From Anisodus tanguticus (Eukaryota > Streptophyta > Magnoliopsida > Solanales > Solanaceae), in assembly GCA_034509755.1 (NCBI GenBank), contig CM067559.1:20380501-20444500 (forward strand): a stretch of DNA of 64,000 nucleotides, read 5' to 3'. Positions 10,689-22,906 of this stretch are shown here, piece after piece. The notes beneath the pieces were generated by a model. The model saw only the letters and a program-made list of their open reading frames with translations, ran no database searches and was not told where the DNA came from. How positions within the stretch are numbered: the stretch's first letter is position 1; each line of letters begins with the position of its first letter. Position numbers and translations under genes: made by a program.

Positions 10689-11667
10689 AATAGAGTTGTA
10701 GATATCCAGATGATTTCCGCGGTGTGGCTGCACCGATTCGCATGGGCCTGCTTAAACAGTAAACACCATTCATTTCAGTCATGGCTTGGGACCTCTTGTT
10801 ATCGTCTCCAAACCTAGCAAAACCATATCCTCTTGAACGACCAGTATTGGCATCTATGACAACTTTAGCAGCTTTAACAGAAGGATATTTTTTAGCAAAA
10901 GTTTCATGTAGTAAGGTATCTGTAACATCCGCAGCTAAATCTCCTACAAATATGGAAAGGTTAGAACCATTGTTTGATCTCTTGTCACCCGTGCTAAATG
11001 AAGCCCAATTCAAACGGAAAGGTTGATCTGCATTAGGCACTGTCGTGCAAGAAAATATTTGCAGAGCTTTTTCTGCAGCAACATGTGAGTAGAATTCAAC
11101 AAAACCATATCCCTCGGGGAAACCAGTCTGTTTATTGCGAATTACCTTGATGGAGGCAACCTGCATGAACGGGATCTATCTATTAGCAAATAGAAATGAA
11201 TTGCGGGAAAAAAACTGTACTCCTTGTAAAATTTTACTCTTCTTTTCCTTTTTCCTGAGGGAAGTCCGCTTTGGTAAAGCATACGTCAATTGTTTTATAA
11301 AAGTAAAGCCATACATCATTTTACTCAAGACATTACTAAGTATAATTAAATGGTTTACATGCGTCTAAGAGTCACTGCTCGCTTTTTTGTAGGTTAAAGT
11401 ATATTGCACAACTGCGAGTGTGGATGCATCTATTTAGTGTAAATACTTAAACTGCCACATCAGTCAGATGATAAGGTCTTCACTGTTCCCTAACTTGGTT
11501 TCCATGATTAGTCCTGCTTATTGACATAAGCAGAAAATGTGTTGGTGACAGTAGAGGTAAAGTTGTGTAGCAGAAAATTCAAAAGAGATTATCTCTGATA
11601 TTTCTTGGTCATATCACAGTTACATAATATCACCACATTGGGTACTTTTAAACAATTTTTGATAAAA

Positions 11668-11752
11668 GGGCAGCCCGGTGCACTAAGCTCCCGCTATGCG
11701 CGGGGTCCGGGGAAGGGCCGGACCACAAGGGTCTATTGTACGCAGCCTTATA
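11668..11752 (+). mobile_element. Au-like SINE fragment
   Basis: The stretch contains GGGCAGCCCGGTGCACTAAG, then CTCCCGCTATGCGCGGGG, then TCCGGGGAAGGGCCGGACCA, and continues to GTACGCAGCC. This is the highly conserved part of Au SINEs, tRNA-derived retroposons widespread in angiosperms including Solanaceae. Similarity ends after CGCAGCCTTA, so the 3' half and tail are missing. Its GC content stands out sharply from the flanks. Confidence 0.82.
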
Positions 11753-13527
11753 CACGTTGTAAAAGGCATCAATCAAAAATGGAAGTTCTAAGACAACTGT
11801 TTTTTATGCCTTAAAAGTTTCCTCATTAAACCTGTTCAGAGAAAAGGTTTGCAGCGGAAATGGGAAACTTTATTGTATTGAATAAAACACACTGGATGTA
11901 AAAACCAGTGTATCAAACAAGTTGTTCAGTGAAAACAATTCTGTTAAGGAGGACGTGGAAAAGTAAGCAAATGCCCCCATAATCTTCTCTTAAGTTTAGC
12001 AAGGCTAAATAGTTGAGAGTTGAGATAAAGTCTGCACACCGTATTGAGATGATGTATCATCTGAGATTTTGCTTGAAAGATTCCACAATTACCACTTTAA
12101 ACTGACAATCTGCAGAATATTGTGTGTATGCTTTTGTCTAGCTATGTCCAAGAACAAACTAAGCCCAATCAGAAAGGTCATTACAAAAAGCAATATGCAA
12201 AGGGGTTAGCTCAGAGTTCTTCAGTAAGGAGGAGATAGAATTGTTGACTAACAAAGGACTGAAAAGCCAAGCTTATCATTATTCAAAGTCTAGAATGTCA
12301 GAAGGCTGACAGCCAAGTTTTTATGAGTTATTTGTGCATCTTGAATTTTTGGTTCAGTAGAAAAACTGTAAATTTGCATATAAGTTGTTCCTTGACTGAT
12401 CCTTGAATGCTGAAAATGTTGCAGTCACAGAAAAGCTAAGTCATCTTAAACAATAAACGAAGAATTACACATGGAGATACCATATCCTAACCGTCAAGAC
12501 TTCAATTTGAGGCCTGTCAGAGGTATGAAATGAATGGGGGAAATGCAAACTTGGAAGTTTGAAAAATTGATGGTATCTCCAAATCAAGAGGTTGAGGCCT
12601 AAACTCCAGTTAAGAATACGTGCCAACCGATATAAAAGGCTATAGCTGTTGACTGAAGGAACTTTCTTCTTACAATCCCTTTTTACAGATATAGTCAGTC
12701 TACAGAGAATCTAGGGGTTGACAAGCATGAGAGCTCAGGTACAGCTAGAGTCTAAAGAAAATTACTTCCACATAGAAAAGCAGAGCAAGATTAATACTTG
12801 ACATCTCTAGTATTAATTTTCATTTGCATAAATCAACTTAAGAAAGAGAGCTATAGATAACACGAAAGAATGGCGTGTCTATAAACAACAGTAACTATCA
12901 AATCTATCTATACCCACGTCTGGAGATTGAATAATGAACCTCATTGGTGGAAGCAAAGCAGGTCTTCGTCCATCCAATGACTGTGGGTGATATGGTAATA
13001 TAGTTGCCACCCATGGCTGCTGACCCACCACTGCCACTACCTTGCTTCGGCAGAGACGGCTGTTTCAGAATTACTCAAAATCAATTGGAAAATATGGGAG
13101 GATTGAGGAACATAGTTGCATTGATGCCTATGATTTGTCCACCTGCTTTTTCCTTCATTTTCCTATTTTTGCATTTTTCAAATGTATTTTCACATGATAT
13201 ACTATTATAGTTATATTTTCGTATTTATCTCATTTTACTAATTTTAGAATACATGTGTCGCATGCCATCTAACGGTGAAAAGTGTATAAAATAGAGGATA
13301 ATAGTAATTTATATATAATAATAATTGACGTCGAGATAAAGATGATATTCATTAAAATGAAAAATGAATTATTACTTACATTGATGCAATAGTTAGATTC
13401 AACCTAACCGGTATCTTCTGAACTTGCAAATTACATGAAGATTTTAGATGAGTTATGTTTACCCTCAAAAGGTACAATTGAATTTGTTAAGCGGTTTAAA
13501 GGAGACATGAACTGATTTTACTAATTA
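11753..13527. other. noncoding interval, no supported gene
   Basis: No ORF or RNA gene is convincing. Around 12,905-13,060 a minus-strand frame is rich in Pro/Gln/Gly, which could be a remnant of an RBP N-terminal exon, but no RRM1 start follows it. The rest is AT-rich. Confidence 0.4.
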
Positions 13528-13600
13528 ATAATAATAACAACAACAACAACATACTAAGTGTAATCCTATAAAGTGGAGTCTGGAGAGGGTAGAATAATAG
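13528..13600 (+). repeat. short interspersed repeat tail with ACAACAAC run
   Basis: An ACAACAACAACAACATACTA run is followed by AGTGTAATCCTATAAAGTGG and then AGTCTGGAGAGGGTAG. This combination is a frequent interspersed motif in nightshade DNA, usually classed with SINE-like or TRIM-like repeats. Only this part is recognisable. Confidence 0.5.
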
Positions 13601-13839
13601 TAACAAATGAAATCAAATAAAATGGAGTTAATAATATAATAGAAATAACATGTTAAGTCTAAGCTCGGAAGAATCTCTCAATGGGGATGCCTCCAAAATG
13701 ACTTTGGGCTTGGAAGAACGATATGAAACCGATACAAAATGAGGAAATAAGATAGTATATTGTTGATTGTACAAAGTATAAATTGTTAAGTAATGGATTG
13801 TATGCCCTCCGATATGAAGGCTTAATCCTATTTTTAGTG

Positions 13840-14446
13840 TGAATTTTCAGGGTTTACTGACCGACAATCCTCCCTTCGTCATTACATATTAAATGACATT
13901 GAATTGGGAAGGAGTAACGGACGACGCTGTCTGCGAAACCGATCCGTAAAGCTTGACTTTGTAACTCCCTACCGGGTCTCGTGTCTCTGGGTGAATCGAA
14001 TAGGTCTTCTCCGGATCCTGATTTAGTCGAAATGCGGCATCCCCAACCCTCCATGTATCATTAATCTGACCAACCACTGTGTCGTGCTAATTTTAGCCCT
14101 ATACAGATAGTCCGCACATACCAATCAAAATATCAATGTGTGGCCGGAAAGTGGAAGTGGTCTTCCTTTGCTTCTGTGAATTTGGAAAGCCTCCATCTGT
14201 ATAGCGAGAAAAGCTAAACGTTCCCACTATTCCATAGCCTGATGCACGTCCTATCAACCCTGTAACTTCAGACAGTTCGAGTTTCAAACCATCACCGTAA
14301 TGATGACTAAAATTTGAATAAAACCCCTCCTCCATTTTCTCCTTCCTTTTCTCTTCTATCTGCTTTGATGCAAAGAAAATTTCTCTCTGTATCTTCTTCT
14401 TCAAATCTTCCTTCTTGCTAAATCATCTCATAAAACTTTCATCTCC
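13840..14446. other. probable LTR/UTR portion of the Tat-type Gypsy element
   Basis: This stretch precedes the antisense ORF at 14,447 and contains no convincing coding sequence of its own. Its position at the far (3') side of the minus-strand pol suggests LTR or 3' untranslated sequence. I could not find a second LTR copy or clear TG/CA ends, so the call rests on context. Confidence 0.25.
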
Positions 14447-16806
14447 ATGGATAAAACGTCTAATGGCCCTTCTTCCTCCATTACTCGCGGTATTCTACTT
14501 CCATGCCACCGTCGATGGTTGTGGCCGATGGAGTAACCATTGATAGTACTTACCCACAACCCACCATCAATTCTATTCTTCTCTATAGTTGGTCTTTCAA
14601 GAAAGGTTGTTTTTCTAAGGCGCCGACTTTAGGTAGTGACCGGGGCGAGTTAGCCCAGAATTACACTACTTCAATCCGACCTTCCAACCTTAAACTTGTC
14701 CGGAATCATCCAAATCATCTCCCCGGAGACAAGGAAAATATAACAACCTTTAGATCGGGATTTTTGAATGTATATACTTATCTGTTCACCCTCGGTCTTG
14801 ATCCATCCATCCATCAAGTAATCAGGGACTTATGCAAGTGCTACGATGTTTTCCTTGCACAAGTCGGTCATTGCGTGTGGTGATCGGTGGCTTGTCTCTG
14901 GTTTCTTGCCAATTAAGCCTCTCTAGACTTTAACTTGAGCCATTTGGTTCGGCTCTATGCTCCGAAGTTATTTTGTGGTGGGGTTGTTAAAACGAGGGAA
15001 AACGCTATCTTATCCAGCTTAGGCGAGGAGCATGACAGATGATGGAATGAAAGATTTGTGGTCGTCCCCACCTCAGAGATTATTCCGTCATCGGAATTGC
15101 CTTTAGGAGGCGTGGAATTTGCAGCGTAAGTATTTTTCATACTTGGTGTTATACACATATACTGACTCATGTACGATTCTAATTTCATTATCCTTCCATA
15201 CCCGATGGACGCTAAAAGTTATTATGAACCTTCCTCAGTGGGTCCAAAGTATTCTAGACATTTCTCGGCCAAAAGAGCGAACTTGGAAGGAAATCTCCAA
15301 AGACCGGTGGAGAGTAAAAATAATTTAATCAAAATTACATCTATGTTCTGCTTGAACCTTTTTTGATAATTAACTTCTTTAATAGGCGAATTTCTGCCCT
15401 CCGGATAAATCAATTTGCAAAAAGGAAAAGGGACCAAGTCTCTATTTCCTCAGTTGAAGTACCAACAACAATAATAACAAATACCTCTCTTAAAAGAAAA
15501 AGCAGTTCCAAAAAAGGCTCCTCCGGGGTTAACACAACAACTAGTTAATGCTGAAGCCCCTCACGTCCAGTCTCCAATTGCCTCTGTGCTCGAACAAATT
15601 CAACCGAGCAAGATCCTCCTTCTAACCCCGACGTGGTTACAGTCGAGAATGACGAAGATACCGAGGAAGATGAACTCATCTTCTAGAGGTCCAAACCAAA
15701 AGTTGCCGACAAGGCAGCATCAAGTGTTCCTAGGCCAACATCGAGTTCTCGCCTTGATGAAGCAGACTAGCTTTTGGGGAAATAGGGATTTCTTAGGGAG
15801 CTGCTTCATTCACGAGAGATTCTCATATTCCCTCCGGGTCTTTGAGAGTTCAGCTTCATATTCTAACAAGGCTCTCTTCTTCTCAAGATCCCTGGAACCA
15901 TTTGTCATTCCGGGCGAGACTCATTTACGTTTTTTCAACCACAAGCATAAACCCTCAGTTAACGAGAACAAACATCTTGATGGTTCCCGATGAAAGGAAC
16001 TTCCTCTTGAGACCCATCGGCGTTGCCAACTATTTACGGCAACTGGTCTCTGCCTAAGATAAGGAGAAGATGAAGGGAGATTAAGTGAATTGCTTGATTA
16101 ATGAAGGCATTCATGCCACTGCCCGGGTATGCATTATTTGACTTATTATTCTCTTCTTGTTTTAAGATTTTTATTTGACTTCTTTTTGCCAATTTTCCGA
16201 GGCCAGAGTTTCAACTTAGTCTCGAAGAAATTGAGAAAATAGCGGCTCAACTAAGCTCTCAAGAATGTGAGATCAAGTTTCTAAAAGCCTATCTCGCTTG
16301 GAATGAAGCTGAATTGGCGGAGCACCTACCGACTGAGAGTGCGAAACTTGAGGAGGCTAAGATGAATCTTGGCAAAGTTAATCGGGACCTCAAGAAAGCC
16401 AACCGGGATAAAGAAGCATTCAGCCAACAAGCCGAACAACTTCATTCCGAGCTTACTGCTCTGCAATCAAGTACGAAAAGAGAGTCCATTCTTGATTCCG
16501 AAATCTAGAGGCTGAAAAATGAAATCTCGATCAAGGATATCGAATAGGATTCCATTGAGGAAGATTACCAACATATGTTTTTCGTAGCGAGAGAATAGAT
16601 CTACTAGAAAAAACTTGTCGTTAACACGCTAAATGAAGATATGGTAATCTTGACATGTGATAAAAGCAATCTTCAGGCTCAAAGGGACAAAGCCTTTGTC
16701 TCATACCCCAAAATCCGAAGTAGCTCCTCATTCGATCACTCATACTCCAAGTTTTACCACCATTCCTACCGATCCATCTGAAGGAGACTTAGCTCCTCAA
16801 GAATAA
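14447..16806 (+). pseudogene. antisense ORF of a Tat-type Gypsy element, 'putative gypsy-type transposon' domain
   Basis: An ATG at 14,447 opens a protein broken by frameshifts and possibly introns. The segment near 14,700-15,120 (LPGDKENITTFRSGFLNVYTY, FTLGLDPSIHQVIRDLC, then in another frame SHLVRLYAPKLFCGGVV) resembles the plant domain Pfam calls Transposase_28. The name is historical and no transposase activity is known. A Lys/Glu/Leu-rich coiled coil follows at about 16,200-16,500 (LEEAKMNLGKVNRDLKKANR). The frame ends in an acidic tail with a TAA at 16,806. It lies antisense to, and downstream of, the integrase of the minus-strand element, where several Tat-lineage retrotransposons carry an extra antisense ORF. 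Function unknown. Confidence 0.6.
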
Positions 16807-18289
16807 ATTTGTATAAGTTTGCTTTATTTTCCAACTTTTTGAAGTTATCCCAATCTTTTGACCTTGAATGAATGAAGTTTTTGCCTTTTGTATCAGTATT
16901 CTTTACTTTCAATTTTGTTTTAACCTTTTTACTTCTTCCTTGAAAGACTTGAAATATATTATTAGCTAGTATTAATCATAACCAGAGACTTGAAGAGAAA
17001 AATACAAAGACTTAAGTGTTCATTCTTTTACGAAAGAATCTAAAGTACTTCATTTTTTACGTACAATGGATAAAACCATGAGAAGACTTAGCATTCATCC
17101 TCTTACAAAGGAATCTAAGGTACTTCATTTTCTGTCGAACAAGTCTAACCAAATGTAAACCTTTTTGAGCTCAAACACCACAACTCTCAGTCCATTAAAT
17201 AATTCCTTGATGAGGTTAACCTTCCAGGTGGTTGAATATACCAACAATTGCTAAGGCTTTCTCAAACAAGCTTTTGATCCTATCGGAAGCCTATGATTTT
17301 TCACTTGGGGAAAAAATTAGTCTCGACTACGTACCATAGCCTTTTATTTTTGGTCAAACACCGGGAATTTAAACATTTGACTTCGACTTGATCGGACAAA
17401 ACTCAACTGATCTTTTATGGCTTTCTTAGAAAAGATAAGGGCCTTATACTATTTTTACTTATGAGACGTCTCCTTTTTTATTTCGGGCATATTCGTTCAA
17501 ATTTTTACATCCTCAACTTCAAACTTTGGTGTGTGTAAACAACTAATCACTAACTGTTAAAAGACTTGTCAAACTTGCAAAGAACTGATGAAGAAGGTTC
17601 TAGATTTCTTATTTCATGATTTGCGAGCTTATAAAATGCTAACAAAGAATGATAAAAATTAAACTGTATTGCCTTTATATGGCTTAACATAAATGATGTC
17701 ATTTACTTGACTAGTCAGTGCTCTCAAGTCTTCTCCGACGATCTTTTATTTGCAACAGTCCCCGGTGTTTCAAGTCTTATTCCTTGGATTTAGTGTCAAA
17801 GACTTGACTTTTGTTACGGCAGTCCCCAATATTTCTGCACTTTGAGTTGCACCTTTTCGATGGTCCTTGCTTGAGATTTTGTTAATGCTTCACGCTTTGT
17901 TTTCACTTCGTTACCAGTGAGTATTCCCCCTAGTTTCTGAGTGTGAAGCATGAAAACTGGGACATTGGTTTTAACCTTTTTGGTCTTTACCCAGGCAGTC
18001 CCAGTGATCATTTCAAATATTGGTTCCCTTAATTCTTCCGTTCATTATACTAAACACGTTTTACATTTCTGCCTCATTAAAAACCTTGTCGGAAAACTCA
18101 TTTGGAAACAAATTGGTCTAAGAAAAAAAGAGTGCAGCACGTGTTTTAAGTTTATTCTTATGAACGGTTCTTGTACAGTTTATAAGGTCAATTTTACTCA
18201 ACTCCCCCTGTGAACACTGTTAGTGCACATATAAACAATTTGTTGAAACTAAAAACAAACAATACCTTAATAGTAATACCTTTTAAATG
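16807..18289. other. interval between the antisense ORF and integrase, no gene seen
   Basis: No complete coding sequence. Several short words recur (CAGTCCCC near 17,757, 17,820 and 17,996; 'gtgttcattcttttacgaaagaatctaaagtacttcatttt'-like repeats at about 17,016-17,055 and 17,093-17,132). These look like tandem noncoding repeats of the retrotransposon 3' region. Confidence 0.4.
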
Positions 18290-19548
18290 GATGATGTTCC
18301 AGTTGTTGGGTAACTTGTTTCCATCCTCTTTTTCCAATTGATACGATCCCTTGCCCGTGATACTTGCAACTCAATTACGAACCTTCTCAGTTCAGACTAT
18401 GCTTTCTAGCGTTTGGGTCTCTGGTGTTGATGTTTACTTTTTGAAGAACTAAATCTCCCACTTGAACGTGCATGAGATTCGTTCTCCGGTTATAGTGTTT
18501 CTTCATTCTTTGCTTCTAAGATACAATCCGAATAAAAGCCAACTCTTGATGCTCTTCGGTCAAATCAAGCTTGACTGTCATCGCTTCTTTGTTATCCTCT
18601 TTGTTTGAATGGATATACCCTAAACGCGGTTCACCTATTTCCACCAGTACAAAAGCTTCTGCTTTGTACACTAGTGAAAATGGAGTTTCACCGGTACTAG
18701 TCTTTGTCGTTGTTCTATGTGCCCATAACACTTCAAGTAACACTTTTTTCCATTTACCCTTAGCTTTTTCCAACCTCTTCTTCAAACTTTGCATCACCGT
18801 CTTGTTTGTTGACTCAGCTTGATCATTAGCAATGGGATGATATGGGGTGGATGTAATTCTCTTGATTCTTAAACATTTAAAGAATTCAGTCATCTTTTTG
18901 CGAACGAAATGAGGTTCATTGTCACAAGTTAACTCTTTCGTTACCCAAAAGCAGTATATAATATGATCCCAGATGAAATCGATGACCTTTTTTCATGTAT
19001 TTTCTTGAAAGCTCCTGCTTCAACCCACTTAAAACAATATTCTGTCAAAATTAAAAGAAAATTCATCTGACCTATTGCAGCCGGTAATGGTCCGACGATA
19101 TCCATTCCCCATTTCATAAATGGGGATGGTGACACCACCGACGAAGAAGTTCAACCGGTTGATAAATCATTAGAGCATGTCGTCGTCACTTATCACACTT
19201 GCGCACAAACTCCTTAGCGTCTTCTTCCATCCATGACCAATAATACTCGACCTTTTTCAAATTTTGAACCAATAACTCTACCCTGGAATGATTAACACAA
19301 ATTCCTTCATGAACTTCCCTCATGAGATAATCAGTTTCTCCGCGTCTCAAACACCTAGCTAGCGGCCTGTAAAAATATCTTCTATACAATTGCCCTTTTT
19401 ACAAGGAATAAATGGCTGCTTTCGTTCGAAGTGCCCGAGATTCTTTAACATCCTCCAACAATTGTAATCAATGTACTTATTCCTCCAATCCCAAGTTAAA
19501 CTCGTACAGTTTACTTCATTGTGGCTAACATCTAAAGCTAAATTGAGT
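18290..19548 (-). pseudogene. Ty3/Gypsy integrase part of pol (Tat-type), degenerate
   Basis: Reading leftwards on the minus strand: the linker after RNase H (SLTWDWRNKYIDY), an H2C2-type zinc-binding region (REVHEGICVNHSRVELL, then YYWSWMEEDAKEFVRKCDK), the integrase core (PFMKWGMDIVGPLPAA with its Asp; TSTPYHPIANDQAESTNK with its Glu), and a C-terminal MHVQVGDLVLQKV module. Stops and frameshifts interrupt it, notably near 18,515 and around 18,900-19,180. It continues the RT/RNase H pol seen at 24,771-26,332 and was split from it by the LTR element at 19,554-24,765. In life it would insert element cDNA into chromosomes. Confidence 0.85.
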
Positions 19549-19553
19549 AATTG
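19549..19553. repeat. target-site duplication AATTG (left)
   Basis: AATTG lies immediately before the LTR start TGTAACA and again immediately after the LTR end GTGACA at 24,766-24,770. This five-base duplication is what Gypsy/Copia-type integrases leave. Confidence 0.85.
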
Positions 19554-21960
19554 TGTAACATTCCGGAATTTCGGACAATAATTTGAGCACCCAAATGAAG
19601 GAAATAAATCCGAGCGTTGGGAAAAATTTATGTTTTATTTACGTATGCTAATACAGAGGTTAGTATATAAAAGGATTAGACCTCGAGATAATTTTGGACA
19701 TAACAAATGTGACAACGTGGATTAATAATAATATTTAGTATGCTCCAAACGATGCTATGAGCTAGTGGTATATCACATGATGGTGATAATGAGTGTATGA
19801 AAGTTTTATAAGTTATCAAGATTTAAGTGAATTGGGATCAAGAATTAATTATGGATATAATTTGTTAAACATGGGAATTTTATGCGAGAAAAGGAAATTG
19901 TTGGATAAGCTTTGTGAGAATTTGTGCACTCCACATGGGGAAAGATAGCATAACACCAAGTGACTATGTAGTATTATATGTGTGGTGTCATCCTTAGGGT
20001 AAAACAATAATTATAAGAGTGGTCCATGGGACCCCATGACCTCTTAAAATAATATACATGCAAATCTCATTTATTTAGTGGGGAAATTTTCATAAGAAAG
20101 TGGGCGGCAACTAATTATCACGAGTATTAGTATTATACTTGGAGAAATATCTTTCCTTTGGAATTATATATACACATCAAGGTATAATGGTGTAAGAACG
20201 TCCTATTTTTGGTAAGAGTAGCAGCGTTTAAGAGCAACAACGTTTTTCTCTACTGTTAAAGCTTGGGTTCAAGGTATGTTAAGGCAAATTATTTCTTTCT
20301 TTTGACATGTTCCATGTAATGAAACGTAACCGTGACATTGCTCCATAATTTATTCTATTCTTAGTATGTTAAGGAATGTTCATATTATTGATTCCTATGT
20401 GAAAAGCATGTCTAAATATGTTCCTAAGTCCTTATTGAGGCATACAGAAAATATGTTGATATTTACAGCGTTAGCCGAAGGTACAAGGATATTGTGTCAC
20501 CTAGGATGTGCTATTGTTATTCATGCATTTTCATTTGCATTGCATTCATATTTTACCTGAGATCGTATATTGGGGACATGAAACGGGATACGCAGACCAC
20601 CTGATCAGCTGGGATATGATAATGATAAAACATGTGTGGCTTAATGAAGGAAGATGCCTGATTATGGGCTAGAATATATATATGTATGATTGGGAGGAAG
20701 ATGCCCTTGTGTGACCAATATATATGTATTTACCGCATTATGCATGACATTTAGGCATATTATGCCCACAAAGGCCGATATGAGATGATTATGCCCACAT
20801 AGGGTGTTATGGTATGGAAGATGCCCGAAGAGGCTGATGTATATGTATACTGCATTGTGCATAACATTTAGGCATATGTATTAGGGCCCTCAGAGGCATT
20901 CACTGCTGGTCAGTTGTTTCTGTTCCAGTTGTTGTTATATCACTGTTATACTATTGTTCATGTCTGACATACTCAGTACATCAATCGTACCGACGTCCCT
21001 TTTGTCGGGGGATGCTGCGTTTCATGCTGGCAGGTTCAGTTAAAGAAGTGACGGTTCACGCTAGTAGGTTGTTGGTTCAGCTGATGTTGGAGCACTCTAT
21101 TTGTTTCAAAGTTGCAGTTGGTCGTGGTATAGTATTCTTGCATCTGCATATGGGTAAGGCGGGGTCATGTCCCATCCTTGTGATGTCATGTATTCTTTAG
21201 AGGCTTGTAACTGGTGTCCTTTGGTTAGTTGTCATGTGTGGCCTTGTCGGCCTTGTTATGGGTATGTATGTATGAAAATTGAATTTCTAGTTAAGATTTT
21301 GTATAATCTTTTTCGGCTTAGTCTGTATTCAATTGTGACTAGAAGTTGGTTGTACGATTAGCGGTACCCAGCGGATGGGGTCCGGGTGCCCGTCACGGCC
21401 CTACAGTTTGGGTCGTGACAAACTATGGCGGGGTCATGTCCCATCCTTGTGATGTCATGTATTATTTAGAGGCTTGTAGACAGGTGTCCTATGGTTAGTT
21501 GTCATGTGTGGCCTTGTCGGCCTTGGTATGGGTATGTATGTATGAAAATTGGATTTCTGGTTAAGATTTTGTATAATCTTTTACGGCTTAGTCCGTATTC
21601 AATTGTGATTAGAAGTTGGTTGTACGATTAGCGGTACCCGGCGGGTGGGGTCCGGGTGCCCGTCGCGGCCCTACGGTTTGGGTCGTAACAAACTATGGTG
21701 GGGTCATGTCCCGTCCATGTGATGTCATGTATTATTTAGAGGTTTGTAGACATGTGTCCTGTGGTTAGTTGTCATGTGTGGCCTTGTCGGCCTTGGTATG
21801 GGTATGTATGTATGAAAATTTGATTTCTGGTTAAGATTTTGTATAATCTTTTTCGGCTTAGTCCGTATTCAATTGTGATTAGAAGTTGGTTGTACGATTA
21901 GCGGTACCCGGCGGGTGGGGTCTGGGTGCCCGTCGCGGCCCTAGGGTTTGGGTCATGACA
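19554..21960 (+). repeat. 5' LTR with triplicated 3' end
   Basis: It begins TGTAACATTCCGGAATTTCG and ends GTCATGACA before the primer-binding site. It is 2,407 bp, about 548 bp longer than the 3' LTR, because the last ~270 bp occur three times in tandem. Short reading frames inside it are also found in the other LTR and show no protein-like features. Confidence 0.88.
21151..21960 (+). repeat. three tandem ~270-bp copies of the LTR 3' end
   Basis: Units at about 21,151-21,420, 21,421-21,690 and 21,691-21,960 each run from GGGGTCATGTCCC to the LTR terminus (GTGACA, GTAACA and ATGACA). The first two are followed by AACTATGG, close to the AACTTGG that follows the true LTR end. The 3' LTR has a single unit. 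Confidence 0.85.
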
Positions 21961-21964
21961 AACT

Positions 21965-21980
21965 TGGTATCAGAGCCATG
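21965..21980 (+). other. primer-binding site (tRNA-Met type)
   Basis: TGGTATCAGAGCCATG lies four bases after the 5' LTR end and matches the common plant initiator-tRNA primer-binding site. Confidence 0.88.
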
Positions 21981-22886
21981 TCTGTCCTAGGGAGGCTACA
22001 AGGTGTGTCTAGTAGAGTCTTGTTTATGGGTATGTTGTGCACCATACTTATAAGCGGGAAGCTTCGTGACATTTAGGGATATTTTCCATTCTTTCCTCTC
22101 ATAAATCATGCAGTAGAGCTGAGTTTTAAGAATTCGATTTTAACTCGTGCCTGTTACGGATTCAGTTATGCCGGTTACCAAAAATAATTAAGTTAGTTTA
22201 TACTCGTAGCCAGTAAATGAGCGATTTCTACTAAGACAGTTGATACGTCAGAAAGGGCAGTATTATTGTTAGAATCTGAGATTGTGAGGAGTTGTCTCAC
22301 TCATATACGGAAGATGGATGAGACAATGCAAGCCTGGAAAGCAAAATGTTTAGTAAGGTAAATGAAGTACTAAGCATCGGAATGAAGGAGATTGTAAGGA
22401 TTTTTCTTTGTAGACCTTATCGTATCTACGATTACATCAGTACCTTCTTCCAGAAGGATTATGATTAGTAGGGAAATTAAAGTTGGATTGAGTGTAAATA
22501 CGATCATTGAGAACGGGAAGTATGGCACAATCAAAGAATTATTGTAGGGAATATGAAAACAGTTAATGGAATGATATGATTAAGTATCAAGATAGAAATG
22601 TTTTCCGCTTAGTGACGAATAAAATGATGAATTATAATAAGAATGATAAAGGTGAATGAGATTATGGTTATGTAGGTCTCACAAAGGTATGATTATTCGA
22701 GAATGGCGTAAGGATCAATGGTAGAGGAGGGACAGAAGGAACTCTTCAGTAAAAGGTGGTGATTCTCGGGTGTTCAGGAAGGGAGTATGAGAGGTCTGAT
22801 GTAGTGATGTATGAATGTAGTTGTATTCGCTGGTTACGCAACAAGGATCAGATATGTCACCCCAACATTCGAGGACAAATGTTTCT
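21981..22886 (+). other. internal region of the non-autonomous element, noncoding
   Basis: About 900 bp without an ORF longer than a few dozen codons. Fragments such as 'aggacaaatgtttctaagg' just before the polypurine tract are standard for Gypsy 3' untranslated ends. No gag, protease, RT or integrase motif is visible. Confidence 0.6.
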
Positions 22887-22906
22887 AAGGGGGGGGGGGG
22901 GAAAGA
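22887..22906 (+). other. polypurine tract
   Basis: AAGG followed by a run of G and then GAAAGA lies directly before the 3' LTR start TGTAACA, the expected plus-strand primer site. The long G homopolymer is a place where assembly length errors are likely. Confidence 0.8.

Larger units (their letters stand above)
8032..11160 (-). pseudogene. RBP45/RBP47-type poly(A)-RNA-binding protein gene, broken
   Basis: Minus-strand exons follow the RBP45/47 plan. (1) 11,160 to about 10,690: end of RRM1 (VASIKVIRNKQTG, GYGFVEF) and all of RRM2 (LSIFVGDLAADVTD, RGYGFARF). (2) 9,726-9,662: linker GGYSNSASLQGSQPD to NTT. (3) 9,591-9,461: first half of RRM3 (IFVGGLDPNVSDEDL, GCGFVQFANR). (4) 8,764-8,668: second half (LQKLNGTAIGKYTVRLSWGR). 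(5) 8,196-8,032: C-terminus (DPGMYAAAAYGAYPVYG to HQQHVS and stop). Acceptors and phases fit throughout. Lesions: an in-frame TAA at 9,528-9,526 in RRM3, no GT donor after exon 1, and a GC donor (CAG/GCAAAG) after exon 4. The exon with the start of RRM1 was not found. Relatives are nuclear proteins with three RRMs that bind U-rich and poly(A) RNA. Confidence 0.85.

Noticed and set aside
12905..13060. Possible first exon of the RBP gene (Pro/Gln/Gly-rich minus-strand frame)
   Set aside because: No RRM1 opening motif follows it and frames break near 13,040; kept only as a remark in the interval entry.
20366..21361. Repeated 60-126 codon ORFs in the LTRs (also 23,719-24,214)
   Set aside because: Present in both LTRs and the truncated LTR, with stops in different places, no domain, and on a noncoding LTR; chance frames.
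21420..21960. CRISPR-like or satellite tandem array
   Set aside because: Only three ~270-bp units, explained as repeated LTR 3' ends; no spacers and no other genomic array visible.
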